The notes under the pieces are model-generated. The model was given only the letters and a program-made list of their open reading frames with translations, made no database searches and was not told the origin of the DNA. The position numbers were made by a program, and so were the translations under genes. 64,000 bases of DNA, taken from Vibrio caribbeanicus ATCC BAA-2122. GTDB taxonomy: Bacteria > Pseudomonadota > Gammaproteobacteria > Enterobacterales > Vibrionaceae. Of the stretch, positions 50,857 through 60,809 are shown one piece after another (within the stretch, counting starts at the first letter, position 1; each line of letters begins with the position of its first letter). The stretch is taken from assembly GCF_000165125.1 (NCBI RefSeq), contig NZ_AEIU01000091.1, positions 1 to 64,000 of the forward strand, given 5' to 3'.

Positions 50857-52935
50857 CTAATTCTCAAACTGTTTAGTTTTTCGCCTTTCTATTTTTTTAA
50901 GGTAGTCGTAAATTGCCATTTGTGAGCGAACTTTCTTTCTATTACCTCTAGAAACATAACTATTGCTCATTTCTTTGTCGATTATTCGAGCCTTAACAGT
51001 ATCAGTAAAGTGAATGTTGATAATGTCAATAATACGTTTTTTAAGGCGAGGATCATATATTGGTGTCGCAACCTCAACGCGATGGTCGATATTACGAGTC
51101 ATCCAATCGGCTGAAGAAATATAGACTTTTTCATCGCCGTTGTTGTGAGCAATAATGACTCTTGGATGTTCTAAAAAGCGGTCAACAATACTGATGACCG
51201 AGATATTTTCACTTATTCCAGCAACACCCGGAACAAGTGAACACATACCTCGAATGATCATTTTTATCTCTACTCCAGAACTGCTTGCGCGGTAGAGACG
51301 GTTAATCAAGCTTTTATCAACGAGATTGTTAACCTTGAGTATGAGTGAGGCTTTCTTCCCTTGCTTTGCGTTGATTGTTTCATTATCAATAATTCGGTTT
51401 AGTTGCTGGCGTGAATTACGCGGTGAAACAATTAGGTGCTTGAATTTCACTGGGCGATAAGGGTTTTCAATATAGCCAAAGACATTGCGTACCTCATTAC
51501 AGATGTTAGGGTCCGCAGTTAAGAGTGAAAAATCGGTGTAGATACGTGCATTTCTTTCGTGAAAATTACCTGTACCTATGTGTGAATAATAGACAAGCTC
51601 CCCCTGTTCTTTTCGCGTTATCATTAGAAGCTTGGCATGAATTTTAAGTCCCGGTACGCCGAAAATGACCTGAACACCCGCTTCGGTCAATACCTTTGAC
51701 CACTCAATGTTTGCTTCTTCGTCAAAACGAGCTTGAAGTTCTACTACAACAGTGACATTTTTACCATTATGAACAGCATCGACAAGTGAGTTCATAAGAC
51801 GTGACTCTTTGGCCACCCGATAAATATTGATTTTTATACTTAGAACACGGGGGTCAAACGAGGCTTGTCGCACCAGTTCACTGATGTGTTCAAAGGCATG
51901 ATAAGGGTAGTGGAGTAAAATATCTTTTGCTTTGATGGCCTCAAATTTATTGGCGAAGCCATCAAAGTCGATACAATGCAATGGGGGAAGCGGCTTGTTT
52001 TCTAAGTAGTCGCGCCCGACATTTGGAAAGTCTATGAAGTCTTTAAAATTATGATATCTTCCTCCAGGAATAAGGCTATCATAGTTAGAGATTTTTAGTT
52101 TTTCACATAAAAACTCTAACATATCTTGTGGCATTTCTCTTTCATATACAAAGCGCACAGGCATAGCCGTTAGGCGTTGACTTACTCCTTCGGACATTTG
52201 TTCCAGAAGGCTATGCTCAACTTCTCGGCTTAAATCGTATTCAGCGTCACGCGTCATCTTCATTGCGTAGCCGCTTAATCCTTCATATTCAAAAAAGCCA
52301 TTAAATAGTTCGTCTAAACAATAGCGGATAATATTATCAAGTAATATTATCGTTTTGCGCCGTTTCCCTTTTTCTTCTGGTAATCTTACAAAGCGGGGAA
52401 GGTGGTCGGTAGGAATCTCAATTAAGGCATACTGATTCCCATCCCCACTCTCTAATTGAACGGCAATATAAGCGTACTCATCTTTGAGAAATTGCAGCAC
52501 ATCGATATCATCACGCAAAAGTAATGGTGTAATGTGAGGGAGGACATGCTTGTGAAAATAATGCTTAATCCAAATTTGTTGAGGTTCCGTGAGCTGCGCT
52601 TCATTGACAAGAAAAATTCGACGACGTGCCATGTCTCTTATTAGTTCTGAGTATAATTCATCAAAGCGTTCGTTGAGCTTTAATGCCTTGGTTTGCATTT
52701 TTGCCAACAAATGTTTCGAGTTGTCTTGCCCCCCGCGTTCTTGATTAATTAAGATACGTCTTTTGACGTCAGCAAACCTAACTTTGTAGAACTCATCTAA
52801 ATTATTGGAGAAGATACCCAGAAATCGAATTCTTTCAATTAATGGTACAGTTTTATCGGCAGCTTCTTGTAGTACACGCTCATTAAAAGAGAGCCAACTC
52901 AATTCCTTTTCGACATACAATTTTTCTGTGCTCAC
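50857..52935 (-). CDS. ppk: Polyphosphate kinase 1
   Basis: A 692-residue enzyme that makes polyphosphate from ATP. The N-terminal block [17 protein letters not shown], the catalytic autophosphorylated histidine region [15 protein letters not shown] and the second [23 protein letters not shown] are all typical. First gene of ppk-ppx, divergent from pstC; the 266-base gap holds the pstC Pho box. I did not find a good Pho box directed at ppk. Confidence 0.96.
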   Translation of the reverse strand: MSTEKLYVEKELSWLSFNERVLQEAADKTVPLIERIRFLGIFSNNLDEFYKVRFADVKRRILINQERGGQDNSKHLLAKMQTKALKLNERFDELYSELIRDMARRRIFLVNEAQLTEPQQIWIKHYFHKHVLPHITPLLLRDDIDVLQFLKDEYAYIAVQLESGDGNQYALIEIPTDHLPRFVRLPEEKGKRRKTIILLDNIIRYCLDELFNGFFEYEGLSGYAMKMTRDAEYDLSREVEHSLLEQMSEGVSQRLTAMPVRFVYEREMPQDMLEFLCEKLKISNYDSLIPGGRYHNFKDFIDFPNVGRDYLENKPLPPLHCIDFDGFANKFEAIKAKDILLHYPYHAFEHISELVRQASFDPRVLSIKINIYRVAKESRLMNSLVDAVHNGKNVTVVVELQARFDEEANIEWSKVLTEAGVQVIFGVPGLKIHAKLLMITRKEQGELVYYSHIGTGNFHERNARIYTDFSLLTADPNICNEVRNVFGYIENPYRPVKFKHLIVSPRNSRQQLNRIIDNETINAKQGKKASLILKVNNLVDKSLINRLYRASSSGVEIKMIIRGMCSLVPGVAGISENISVISIVDRFLEHPRVIIAHNNGDEKVYISSADWMTRNIDHRVEVATPIYDPRLKKRIIDIINIHFTDTVKARIIDKEMSNSYVSRGNRKKVRSQMAIYDYLKKIERRKTKQFEN

Positions 52936-53136
52936 AACGTTACCTTTGAATCTTGATGGGGTTCAAAAGTGATGTTTATCACTCTACATGGATAGCAAAT
53001 TAAGCCGTGGGTTTAACTCTGTGACTTCATTTGCTGAACCTAGCATGTGTATAGATTTCAGTATCTAGGTTTTACTTGGGAACATGACATCAATATTATG
53101 TTTTTTATTGCATTGTTTTCAGTTGTTTAATTTCAA

Positions 53137-53170
53137 CTGTAATATAATTGTCACGTGAACGAAATATTAT
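53137..53170 (+). promoter_or_regulatory. Pho box and -10 of pstC
   Basis: CTGTAAT-ATAA-TTGTCAC (53137-53154) is a close 7-4-7 Pho box, and TATTAT (53165-53170) lies 10 bases beyond. It predicts transcription near 53177, which rules out the TTG at 53148 as the pstC start. Confidence 0.85.
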
Positions 53171-53201
53171 ACCCTTGGGGAAAAATAGGTACGAGAATAA
53201 G

Positions 53202-55385
53202 ATGAGCGATGCAGAATTCTCTTTACGAGAGCGTGATCAAAGGCGACTAATTCAAGACAAATTGATCCGTTTTGCTGTGAGTACTGGGGGCATAAGCGTT
53301 CTGGTTGCTCTCGTGTTGCTGTTTGTTTATCTCTTTTTTATGGTGATCCCCCTATTTAGCGATGCTTCGATTGAGCTAAAAGAAACATATTCTTTTGATA
53401 TAGTTGATAAAACGGTAGCGATAGGCGTTGGTGATCACGGGGAAGCTGCATTTACTCTTTCAAACCAAGGTAAGGTTCAGTTTTGGTCTCTATCTAACCC
53501 CAAAGCACAACCGATATTATCAAAAGCGATTATTGATGGCGGTGATGTGCTTGTGCATGCAACGACAGTGGATGGTTGGTATGGGGTTGCCGATACCAAA
53601 GGAAACATAACTTTTTTTCAACCTCAGTTTAGTTATCGACGTGTTGATGGTCAAAGTAGACCAGCGCCTCATATTGAGTACTACCGAACAAACCTAGACT
53701 TTACCAATCTAGGTAAAGCTCTTCGGAATTTTACCTTTACTCGACAAAAAACGCTCACTGTTGCAAGCTTTTATCAAGACAGTTCAGTCGAAGTTCGTTG
53801 GCGCAACGGTAGCGAACTTGAGACTTATCAATTTGATCAAAAATTTCCAAACTTAGAACAATTGGTACTAACACCAGATGGACAAACTCTTTATCTAAGA
53901 ACTCAGTCAGAGTTGGTCGTGGCACAAAAAGACCAGAGCCGTTTTGTAATTCGTGAAGTAGTTGATTTAAGTCAAGGGAAACCTGAGCATGCGGTTAAAA
54001 ATATAAGCTTATTATCCGGGGCATATTCTATATTGGTCACTCATCAAGATGGAAACGTATCGCAATGGTTTGATGTATTGGCAAGTGGTCAGCGAACGCT
54101 TACTTATATTAGAAATTTTAAGCTGCCTTCAGAGCTGGTATTACTACTCCCTGATGTTTACCGAAAAGGTTTCTACAGCTTTTACCTCAACGGGACTATC
54201 CAAAGCTACTATACAACCAGTGAAGAACTGGTGTTGTTTAAACGCCTATATAATAAGGCTCCTCAACTTGCAGCAATGTCCAACAATGAATCTTTCCTCG
54301 TCTCACTGCGTGATAACCAACTCACGTTAGCTGAGATAAATAATGCATTTCCTGAAGTCTCGTTGTCTTCGTTGTGGCAGAAAGTTTGGTATGAAGGTTA
54401 CCCAGAACCTAGATACGTTTGGCAAACGACACCTTCAAGTGACACCTCGGAAGTTAAATTTAGTTTAGTGCCGATAGCTTTTGGAACACTGAAAGCGGCT
54501 GCTTTTGCGATGTTATTTGCAATTCCCATCGCCGTATTGGGTGCGATCTATACCGCCTATTTTATGTCTCCATCAATGCGCCGTTTAATTAAACCGTCTA
54601 TTGAGCTAATGGAGGCATTACCGACAGTGATCATCGGTTTTCTTGCTGGGTTATGGTTTGCCCCTTTGCTAGAGCGCCACTTGGCTGCAGTTATGGCTTT
54701 GATTATCATGCTTCCGATCACGATGTTAGCGGTCGGTGCATTTTGGCAAGTTCTCCCCAAAAAATGGACGGGTTTTTTCAACAATGGATGGCACGTTATC
54801 GTTTTGATGCCAGCATTGATTCTGATTTCAATGTTTATCCTAGCTCAAAGCGGAAATATTGAAACTTTACTATTTGCTGGTGATGTTCGCGTGTTTCTGG
54901 CTGAGCGTGGCATTGATTTTGATCAGCGCAATGCATTGGTTGTTGGTTTTGCAATGGGTTTTGCTATCATCCCGACGATTTTCACCATTGCTGAAGACGC
55001 AATTTTTTCGGTTCCCAAACATCTCTCTGACGGGTCACTTGCATTAGGTGCGACACCGTGGCAAACACTTATCCATGTTGTACTGCTTACCGCGAGTCCG
55101 GGTATTTTCTCGGCAATAATGATGGGTCTAGGTAGAGCTGTTGGCGAGACTATGATTGTCTTGATGGCTACAGGCAATACGCCCATTATGGATTGGAATA
55201 TACTCGAAGGAATGCGAACATTATCTGCAACTATTGCGGTTGAAATGCCGGAGTCTTCCATAGGTAGTTCACACTATCGAATACTATTTTTAGCGGCACT
55301 ATTACTGTTGGCGTTTACCTTTGCTGTCAACTCATTAGCTGAGTGGGTGCGTCAGCGTTTGCGAGAAAAGTACCGTTCACTCTAA
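53202..55385 (+). CDS. pstC: Phosphate ABC permease PstC with large periplasmic domain
   Basis: A 727-residue permease, more than twice the E. coli PstC (319). One membrane segment (about 25-50) leads to a 350-residue periplasmic part, then the normal six-segment permease (about 410-727) with the EAA loop [15 protein letters not shown]. The periplasmic part has seven repeats of a strand-turn-strand pattern ending in an aromatic, such as LSNQGKVQFWSL, TKGNITFFQP, QDGNVSQWFD and LNGTIQSYYT, consistent with a seven-bladed beta-propeller. The ATG at 53202 is downstream of the Pho promoter. Confidence 0.88.
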   Translation: MSDAEFSLRERDQRRLIQDKLIRFAVSTGGISVLVALVLLFVYLFFMVIPLFSDASIELKETYSFDIVDKTVAIGVGDHGEAAFTLSNQGKVQFWSLSNPKAQPILSKAIIDGGDVLVHATTVDGWYGVADTKGNITFFQPQFSYRRVDGQSRPAPHIEYYRTNLDFTNLGKALRNFTFTRQKTLTVASFYQDSSVEVRWRNGSELETYQFDQKFPNLEQLVLTPDGQTLYLRTQSELVVAQKDQSRFVIREVVDLSQGKPEHAVKNISLLSGAYSILVTHQDGNVSQWFDVLASGQRTLTYIRNFKLPSELVLLLPDVYRKGFYSFYLNGTIQSYYTTSEELVLFKRLYNKAPQLAAMSNNESFLVSLRDNQLTLAEINNAFPEVSLSSLWQKVWYEGYPEPRYVWQTTPSSDTSEVKFSLVPIAFGTLKAAAFAMLFAIPIAVLGAIYTAYFMSPSMRRLIKPSIELMEALPTVIIGFLAGLWFAPLLERHLAAVMALIIMLPITMLAVGAFWQVLPKKWTGFFNNGWHVIVLMPALILISMFILAQSGNIETLLFAGDVRVFLAERGIDFDQRNALVVGFAMGFAIIPTIFTIAEDAIFSVPKHLSDGSLALGATPWQTLIHVVLLTASPGIFSAIMMGLGRAVGETMIVLMATGNTPIMDWNILEGMRTLSATIAVEMPESSIGSSHYRILFLAALLLLAFTFAVNSLAEWVRQRLREKYRSL

Positions 55386-55404
55386 TCATTAAGGGCTAGT
55401 CATT

Positions 55405-57051
55405 GTGTTTAAGTGGTTAAAATCCGGAGCTCCTTGGGTATGGCTGACTGCTGGCGCTGTCAGTATAAGTGTACTCTCTGTATTAGGATTGCTACTTTTG
55501 ATCGGCTGGAATGGACTTGCCTATTTCTGGCCTGCGCCATTGTATCAATGGGAAACAGAGCAAGGAGAGAAACTGATTGGGCAAGTTTATTCTCAAGAGT
55601 ACGTTCCCATTAGCCATTTTAAAGAGGAGGTGAGTCGCATTCCTAAAAAGAGCATCGATTCTGGGTTGATTAAACGTATCAGCATTAAGAGTGCCAATCG
55701 GGATTTATACGGCTCTGATTTTATTTCATTGCTTGATGTTGAACTCAATGAACCAACTACTCCTTCAGATTTATTGGTTATAGAACGGACCAGTGATGGG
55801 GACTTTTATGGCCGGCCTGTGGGCTATTATTCTTCTGTTGGCTCTATTGATAAAAATACCCAGAAAGCACTTGCCGTTGGTTTGGTTAAAGCCAAAATGT
55901 TGCGAGAAGATATTGACTACCTGATTAAACGCGATGTTCAGGGACTGAATTCTCAACTTGAAAAGTTGCGACTTGAAAAACGTAAGCATCAGTTTGATAA
56001 AAGTCTAGATGCTGATTTGATGGCTTCTTACTACGCAAAGAGTCAAACGCTGCGTGAGAAGCTTATGCAAGTCGAAAAAGTGCTCGATGGTTTGCAACGG
56101 CAATTAGCTTCTCAAGGAGTGATTGTTGAAGAAATGAAAGGACAACAAGTCAAAATTCCCCTGAGTCAAATATTGGATGCTTGGTATCCTAATCAAATGA
56201 ACCTTCCTGAAAAACTTTTACATTGGGTGAAACAAGTTTGGAAGTTTCTTTCTGATGATCCACGAGAATCAAACTCTGAGGGTGGCGTGTTCCCTGCAAT
56301 GTTTGGTACAGTACTTCTAGTGTTAATAATGTCAGTTATTGTTATGCCACTTGGTGTCATTGCTGCGATATATTTACACGAATATGCCAAGAATAATCTG
56401 GTCACTCGTTTGATTCGTGTTGCGGTAATAAATTTGGCGGGTGTTCCTTCCATTGTTTATGGTGTATTTGGTTTGGGCTTTTTTGTCTATATGGTGGGAG
56501 GCTCGATCGACACGCTTTTTTATCCTGAGCGTCTACCTGCACCGACTTTCGGAACTCCGGGGCTATTATGGTCTGCTTTGACTCTAGCCATATTAACCTT
56601 ACCTGTTGTGATTGTCGCAACGGAAGAGGGACTGACTCGAATTCCTGTATCGGTCAGGCAAGGTTCACTCGCTCTAGGTGCAACTCAGTTTGAAACGTTA
56701 TGGCGTATTGTTTTGCCTATGGCAAGCCCTGCGATTCTTACTGGCCTTATTTTAGCCGTCGCACGTGCAGCAGGTGAAGTGGCTCCCTTAATGCTTGTAG
56801 GAGCTGTAAAGTTGGCTTCAAGTTTACCCGTTGATGATCAGTTTCCTTTTGTTCACCTTGAACGAAAATTTATGCATTTAGGATTCCATATTTATGATGT
56901 CGGTTTTCAGACAACCAATATAGAAAGCGCCAGACCCTTGGTCTATGCAACCTCATTTTTACTTGTTACGGTTATTGTAGGTTTAAATCTGACAGCGATC
57001 AGTATCCGCAATAACTTACGTGAGAAATACCGTACTTTAGGACAAGACTAA
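55405..57051 (+). CDS. pstA: Phosphate ABC permease PstA with coiled-coil insertion
   Basis: A 548-residue permease; E. coli PstA has about 296. After one membrane segment (about 10-35) comes a periplasmic region ending in a heptad-rich stretch (about 162-245, [17 protein letters not shown] and [19 protein letters not shown]), a likely coiled coil. The permease core (about 296-548) has the EAA loop [15 protein letters not shown]. The start is GTG at 55405. The extra region parallels the extra domain of PstC, its partner. Confidence 0.88.
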   Translation: MFKWLKSGAPWVWLTAGAVSISVLSVLGLLLLIGWNGLAYFWPAPLYQWETEQGEKLIGQVYSQEYVPISHFKEEVSRIPKKSIDSGLIKRISIKSANRDLYGSDFISLLDVELNEPTTPSDLLVIERTSDGDFYGRPVGYYSSVGSIDKNTQKALAVGLVKAKMLREDIDYLIKRDVQGLNSQLEKLRLEKRKHQFDKSLDADLMASYYAKSQTLREKLMQVEKVLDGLQRQLASQGVIVEEMKGQQVKIPLSQILDAWYPNQMNLPEKLLHWVKQVWKFLSDDPRESNSEGGVFPAMFGTVLLVLIMSVIVMPLGVIAAIYLHEYAKNNLVTRLIRVAVINLAGVPSIVYGVFGLGFFVYMVGGSIDTLFYPERLPAPTFGTPGLLWSALTLAILTLPVVIVATEEGLTRIPVSVRQGSLALGATQFETLWRIVLPMASPAILTGLILAVARAAGEVAPLMLVGAVKLASSLPVDDQFPFVHLERKFMHLGFHIYDVGFQTTNIESARPLVYATSFLLVTVIVGLNLTAISIRNNLREKYRTLGQD

Positions 57052-57053
57052 CG

Positions 57054-57872
57054 ATGTTTTCTGTAAATCAAACTTTAGGTTATCGTCCCCCACTTGATGT
57101 CAATAATCTGACTGATGAGCAAACTGCCATTGTGATTGAAAGCTTGAGCTTGTTCTACAAAGGAACACAAGCGTTAAAGAATATCTCGATGCGAATCCCT
57201 AAGGGACAAGTTACTGCATTTATTGGCCCCTCGGGATGCGGAAAGTCAACGCTCCTTCGTTGTATCAACCGTATGAACGATTTGGTTGATGGCTGTCATG
57301 TTGACGGTAAGGTAAAGCTACACGGAAAAAATGTATACCATCCTAAAGTTGATGTACCGACATTGCGTAGGCGAGTAGGAATGGTATTTCAGCGCCCTAA
57401 CCCTTTTCCTAAATCAATTTATGAGAACGTGGTTTACGGTTTACGCTTACAAGGAATTAAAAATAGCCGTTCGCTTGATGATGCGGTAGAGCGTTCGCTG
57501 CGGGCTTCTGCGCTTTGGGAGGAGGTAAAAGATCGTTTACATGAAAACGCTTTCGGGTTATCAGGGGGGCAACAGCAAAGGTTAGTGATAGCCCGTGCAA
57601 TTGCTATCGAGCCAGAAGTGCTGCTATTGGATGAACCGACCTCAGCGCTCGATCCCATATCTACCTTGACGATTGAAGAGCTGATAAACGATCTAAAAAA
57701 CCAATATACGGTTGTTATTGTTACTCATAATATGCAGCAAGCAGCGAGGGTTAGCGATCATACAGCGTTCATTCATATGGGAGAGCTAATTGAATATGCG
57801 GATACTGACTCTATTTTTACCTCTCCTTTAAAAAAACAAACCGAAGATTATATAACTGGGCGTTATGGCTAG
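57054..57872 (+). CDS. pstB: Phosphate ABC transporter ATPase PstB
   Basis: A 272-residue ABC ATPase. Walker [10 protein letters not shown], signature LSGGQQQRL, Walker [14 protein letters not shown] and switch His in VTHNMQQA are intact. It powers PstCA and starts 2 bases after pstA. The N-terminal 25 residues extend beyond the E. coli protein. Confidence 0.97.
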   Translation: MFSVNQTLGYRPPLDVNNLTDEQTAIVIESLSLFYKGTQALKNISMRIPKGQVTAFIGPSGCGKSTLLRCINRMNDLVDGCHVDGKVKLHGKNVYHPKVDVPTLRRRVGMVFQRPNPFPKSIYENVVYGLRLQGIKNSRSLDDAVERSLRASALWEEVKDRLHENAFGLSGGQQQRLVIARAIAIEPEVLLLDEPTSALDPISTLTIEELINDLKNQYTVVIVTHNMQQAARVSDHTAFIHMGELIEYADTDSIFTSPLKKQTEDYITGRYG

Positions 57873-57884
57873 AGGAGTAAGCCT

Positions 57885-58583
57885 ATGAACTTTGGACGAC
57901 ATATTTCGGGTCAATTTAATGTCGAGCTAGAGTCGATACGAACCCATGTATTGGCCATGGGGGGATTAGTCGAACAACAAATTTCTTTTGCAATGCAGGC
58001 ATTGCACAAAGGGGATATCGAATTAGCCAAAAAAGTGGTGAAAGACGATCATAAAGTCAATTCAATGGAAGTGTCGATCGATGAAGCATGTACCCGAATC
58101 ATTGCAAAACGACAACCAACGGCAAAAGATTTACGCCTGATTATTGCCATTATTAAGACGATAACAGACCTAGAGCGTATCGGTGATGTTGCCACTAAAA
58201 TTGCTTATGTTGCCATTGAGTCAGAAAGTAGCGCGGAACGTCAGTTTCACGTATCGCTTGAGCCTTTATGCCGTCAAGCGATTGGAATGTTGCATCAAGT
58301 TCTTGATGCGTTTGCTCGAATGGATGTTGCCGCTGCTGCAGAAGTGTATAAGTTAGATGATAAAATCGATATTGAATACGAAGCGGTTATTCGTCAATTA
58401 ATGACCTATATGATGGAAGATCCTAAAAATATACCCAACATTCTTCAGGTAATGTGGTCCGCAAGAGCGATTGAAAGAGTGGGGGATCGTTGCCAAAATA
58501 TTTGTGAATACATTATCTACTTTGTCAAAGGGAAAGATGTTCGCCACCTGGGCAACCAGAGTATTGATGATGCGCTGCGTTAA
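57885..58583 (+). CDS. phoU: Phosphate signalling protein PhoU
   Basis: A 232-residue helical protein with two PhoU repeats, each with the metal-binding ExxxDxxxD-type pattern ([16 protein letters not shown]-like and [18 protein letters not shown]). It links the Pst transporter to PhoR to shut off the regulon in high phosphate. Last gene of pstCAB-phoU. Confidence 0.96.
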   Translation: MNFGRHISGQFNVELESIRTHVLAMGGLVEQQISFAMQALHKGDIELAKKVVKDDHKVNSMEVSIDEACTRIIAKRQPTAKDLRLIIAIIKTITDLERIGDVATKIAYVAIESESSAERQFHVSLEPLCRQAIGMLHQVLDAFARMDVAAAAEVYKLDDKIDIEYEAVIRQLMTYMMEDPKNIPNILQVMWSARAIERVGDRCQNICEYIIYFVKGKDVRHLGNQSIDDALR

Positions 58584-58610
58584 CAGCTCGATATTACTTT
58601 CAGTGCGCTA

Positions 58611-59348
58611 TTAAATCATGAGTGCGTTAACCACATCAGCGATCTTATTTTGATCGGTAATGGGTATTTCTCTGTCGTCAATCTCTTCGTTTCCCATCTG
58701 TGCATGAGTCAATAACGGCATTTTACTCGGTCGGCTTGTTTTACCTGAAAGATGTATCTGTCTGACACCAGTCACCTTTGCTATGTTGGCGACATTGGTC
58801 GCATTGATGCCAGCGCCCGCCATTACTGCTATTTGATTACTTTTTACCATAGCAGAGATGATTGGCAGTCCTTTAGCTGCACTTGAGGCTTGGCCTGAAG
58901 TCAGAACTTGATCAAACCCCAATTGGCTAATGGTTTCTAGTGCACTTTGCCAATCTCTCGCGTGATCGACGGCACGATGGAATGTTGTACCAAGTTGGTG
59001 AAGTTTTGCTCTTTCGACAAGCAAATGATTGGCGTTGATGTCCACATTACCGTTTACGTCCAATACCCCAAATACCACACCGTTTAGTCCCGCATGTGCC
59101 GCTGCATCTATGTCTTCTAACATTAGCTCTAATTCATTTTGACTGTAAATGAAATCACCTTGCCTTGGCCTGATCATGGCATAAACAGGTATGCTAGAGA
59201 GCTTTGCTGCTTTTACCATCATACCAATACTGGGAGTTAGGCCACCGAGTGCTAATGCGCTGCATAATTCAATACGAGTCGCACCACCTGCGATTGCATA
59301 AGCTATGGATTCAAGGTTATCGATGCAAACTTCGATTTGATACGTCAT
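58611..59348 (-). CDS. cutC: CutC family protein
   Basis: A 245-residue TIM-barrel protein with EVCIDNLESIAYAIAGGATRIELC and MIRPRQGDFIYS and LTSGQ blocks typical of CutC. It was linked to copper tolerance in E. coli, though a direct copper role is disputed. The frame extends to 59393, but the ATG at 59348 gives MTYQIEVCIDN, the family start. Confidence 0.9.
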   Translation of the reverse strand: MTYQIEVCIDNLESIAYAIAGGATRIELCSALALGGLTPSIGMMVKAAKLSSIPVYAMIRPRQGDFIYSQNELELMLEDIDAAAHAGLNGVVFGVLDVNGNVDINANHLLVERAKLHQLGTTFHRAVDHARDWQSALETISQLGFDQVLTSGQASSAAKGLPIISAMVKSNQIAVMAGAGINATNVANIAKVTGVRQIHLSGKTSRPSKMPLLTHAQMGNEEIDDREIPITDQNKIADVVNALMI

Positions 59349-59411
59349 ATGGATTATGATGAAGAGAGTGAAGTAAAATGGATTCGCCCTCATATAGAGG
59401 GCGAATAAAGA

Positions 59412-59714
59412 TTAAGCAGCGTCTTCTTGCGCCTCATCATCACCATCAATGGCTTCAGGCTTGGGCGCTTTTTTGGGTGTTGGTTTACGCTTTGCGCCGA
59501 GCGCATACAAAACGTCTTCTTTATTCTGAGCGAGGAACATCGCGAGGTCTTCTTGCTTTCCTTCGTCCTCAAGTAGTTCACTTTTACCCAAGAGTTCATA
59601 GAGTTCGTCTGCCATATCTAGCATTTTGTCATAGGCATCTGCTTCCGCTTTAGAGGTAAAAGTCATTTTTTCTTCTCCGTTGCGTTCTACCACGTACTTG
59701 ACGATTACAGCCAT
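59412..59714 (-). CDS. yebG: SOS-induced protein YebG
   Basis: A 100-residue YebG homologue with VIVKYVVERNGEEKMTFTSKAEADAYDKM and an acidic, lysine- and proline-rich tail (KRKPTPKKAPKPE). YebG is a LexA-controlled gene of unknown biochemical role. A LexA box lies 38 bases before its start. Confidence 0.9.
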   Translation of the reverse strand: MAVIVKYVVERNGEEKMTFTSKAEADAYDKMLDMADELYELLGKSELLEDEGKQEDLAMFLAQNKEDVLYALGAKRKPTPKKAPKPEAIDGDDEAQEDAA

Positions 59715-59751
59715 GGTTGTTCCTCTAGTTCCAATTGTTAAAATTCAGTCA

Positions 59752-59767
59752 CTGTCTTTTTATACAG
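59752..59767 (-). promoter_or_regulatory. LexA box of yebG
   Basis: CTGT-CTTTTTAT-ACAG matches the SOS box CTGT-N8-ACAG exactly. Confidence 0.88.
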
Positions 59768-59816
59768 ATTTTAATTTATCAAGTCCAGCGATGGCCTGCA
59801 GTTGCTTGCTAAGTGC

Positions 59817-60707
59817 TCAGTCTTTACTCCACTGATGACAAAATTCAATAAAGTTTTTCAACAATGGGGTTTGATATTTTTCTTTATGAACGAGTAGCCA
59901 ATAGCGTCGTTTCATATCTAAAGACGTGTGAATTTCTTTCACCCTTCCATCATTGATGGCACTTTGTGCCGCTAGCCTAGAGAGGCAACCAAATCCCAAG
60001 CCCGCAGACACGCTATTGATCAAGGCTTCGGTAGTATTGAGCTGAAAGGACTCTTGCCAATGCTCAATACGTGGGGCAATCACGCGCAGAAAAAACTCTC
60101 TGGATCCTGAACCTGGCTCACGAAGAAGCCAATCACTCTGTTCTAATGCGCTTAAGGAAAAAGGGCTTTGTTGAAGTATCGGTGATTCCGGAGCACATAT
60201 AATGCACATTTCATCTTGGCTAAATTGTGTTGAATGGAGCTGAGAATGTAGGGTTTTACCTTCGATAAGTGCAAGATCTAGCTCGTAATCAATTAACTTT
60301 TGGCAAATTAACGCAGAGTTTGAAATAAACAAGCTTTGCGAGGTGTGTTGTGAATGTTGACGAAAGTCACTCAATAGATACGGTGCGACTTGATTTCCTA
60401 TGGTGTCACTTGCTCCAATCTTTAACTGACCAGATAACGCTTGATCATCAAATAAACGCGTAATTTCTTGAGAACGTTCGATAATTTCATCAGCAAGCGG
60501 TAGCAGCTTTTGTCCTTCCTGATTGAGAATAAGTCGATTATTGACGCGGTCAAATAATGAGTGGCCGAGCTGTTTTTCTAATTCAGATAAAGCCATGCTG
60601 ACCGCTGCCTTAGAAAGAAAGAGTGCTTCAGATGCTGCGGTAAGGGTATTGTTTTGAGTAATAGCTATAAAAGTTTTCAACTGCTTAAGAGAGATGTTAG
60701 CGGCCAT
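59817..60707 (-). CDS. LysR-family regulator, YeiE-like
   Basis: A 296-residue LysR regulator. Helix-turn-helix in LKQLKTFIAITQNNTL and FLSKAAVSMALSELEKQLG; the effector domain has LKIGASDTIGNQVAPYLL, which resembles the CysB/Cbl/YeiE branch. It is divergent from the TDT transporter gene 102 bases away, its probable target. Confidence 0.8.
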   Translation of the reverse strand: MAANISLKQLKTFIAITQNNTLTAASEALFLSKAAVSMALSELEKQLGHSLFDRVNNRLILNQEGQKLLPLADEIIERSQEITRLFDDQALSGQLKIGASDTIGNQVAPYLLSDFRQHSQHTSQSLFISNSALICQKLIDYELDLALIEGKTLHSQLHSTQFSQDEMCIICAPESPILQQSPFSLSALEQSDWLLREPGSGSREFFLRVIAPRIEHWQESFQLNTTEALINSVSAGLGFGCLSRLAAQSAINDGRVKEIHTSLDMKRRYWLLVHKEKYQTPLLKNFIEFCHQWSKD

Positions 60708-60809
60708 AATGCGTTTGGAAATACTGAACGTTGGTTTGAATTAATTATATATTATAAAACAAACAACCTAGTTAAACTGTGCGTGTCACTAGAAAATATT
60801 AGGATTTTG

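Noticed and set aside
52936-53136. Pho box directed at ppk
   Set aside because: CTGTGAC-TTCA-TTTGCTG is the nearest match and its second half fails.
53148-53201. TTG start for pstC
   Set aside because: It lies in the Pho box, upstream of the -10 element, so it would not be transcribed.
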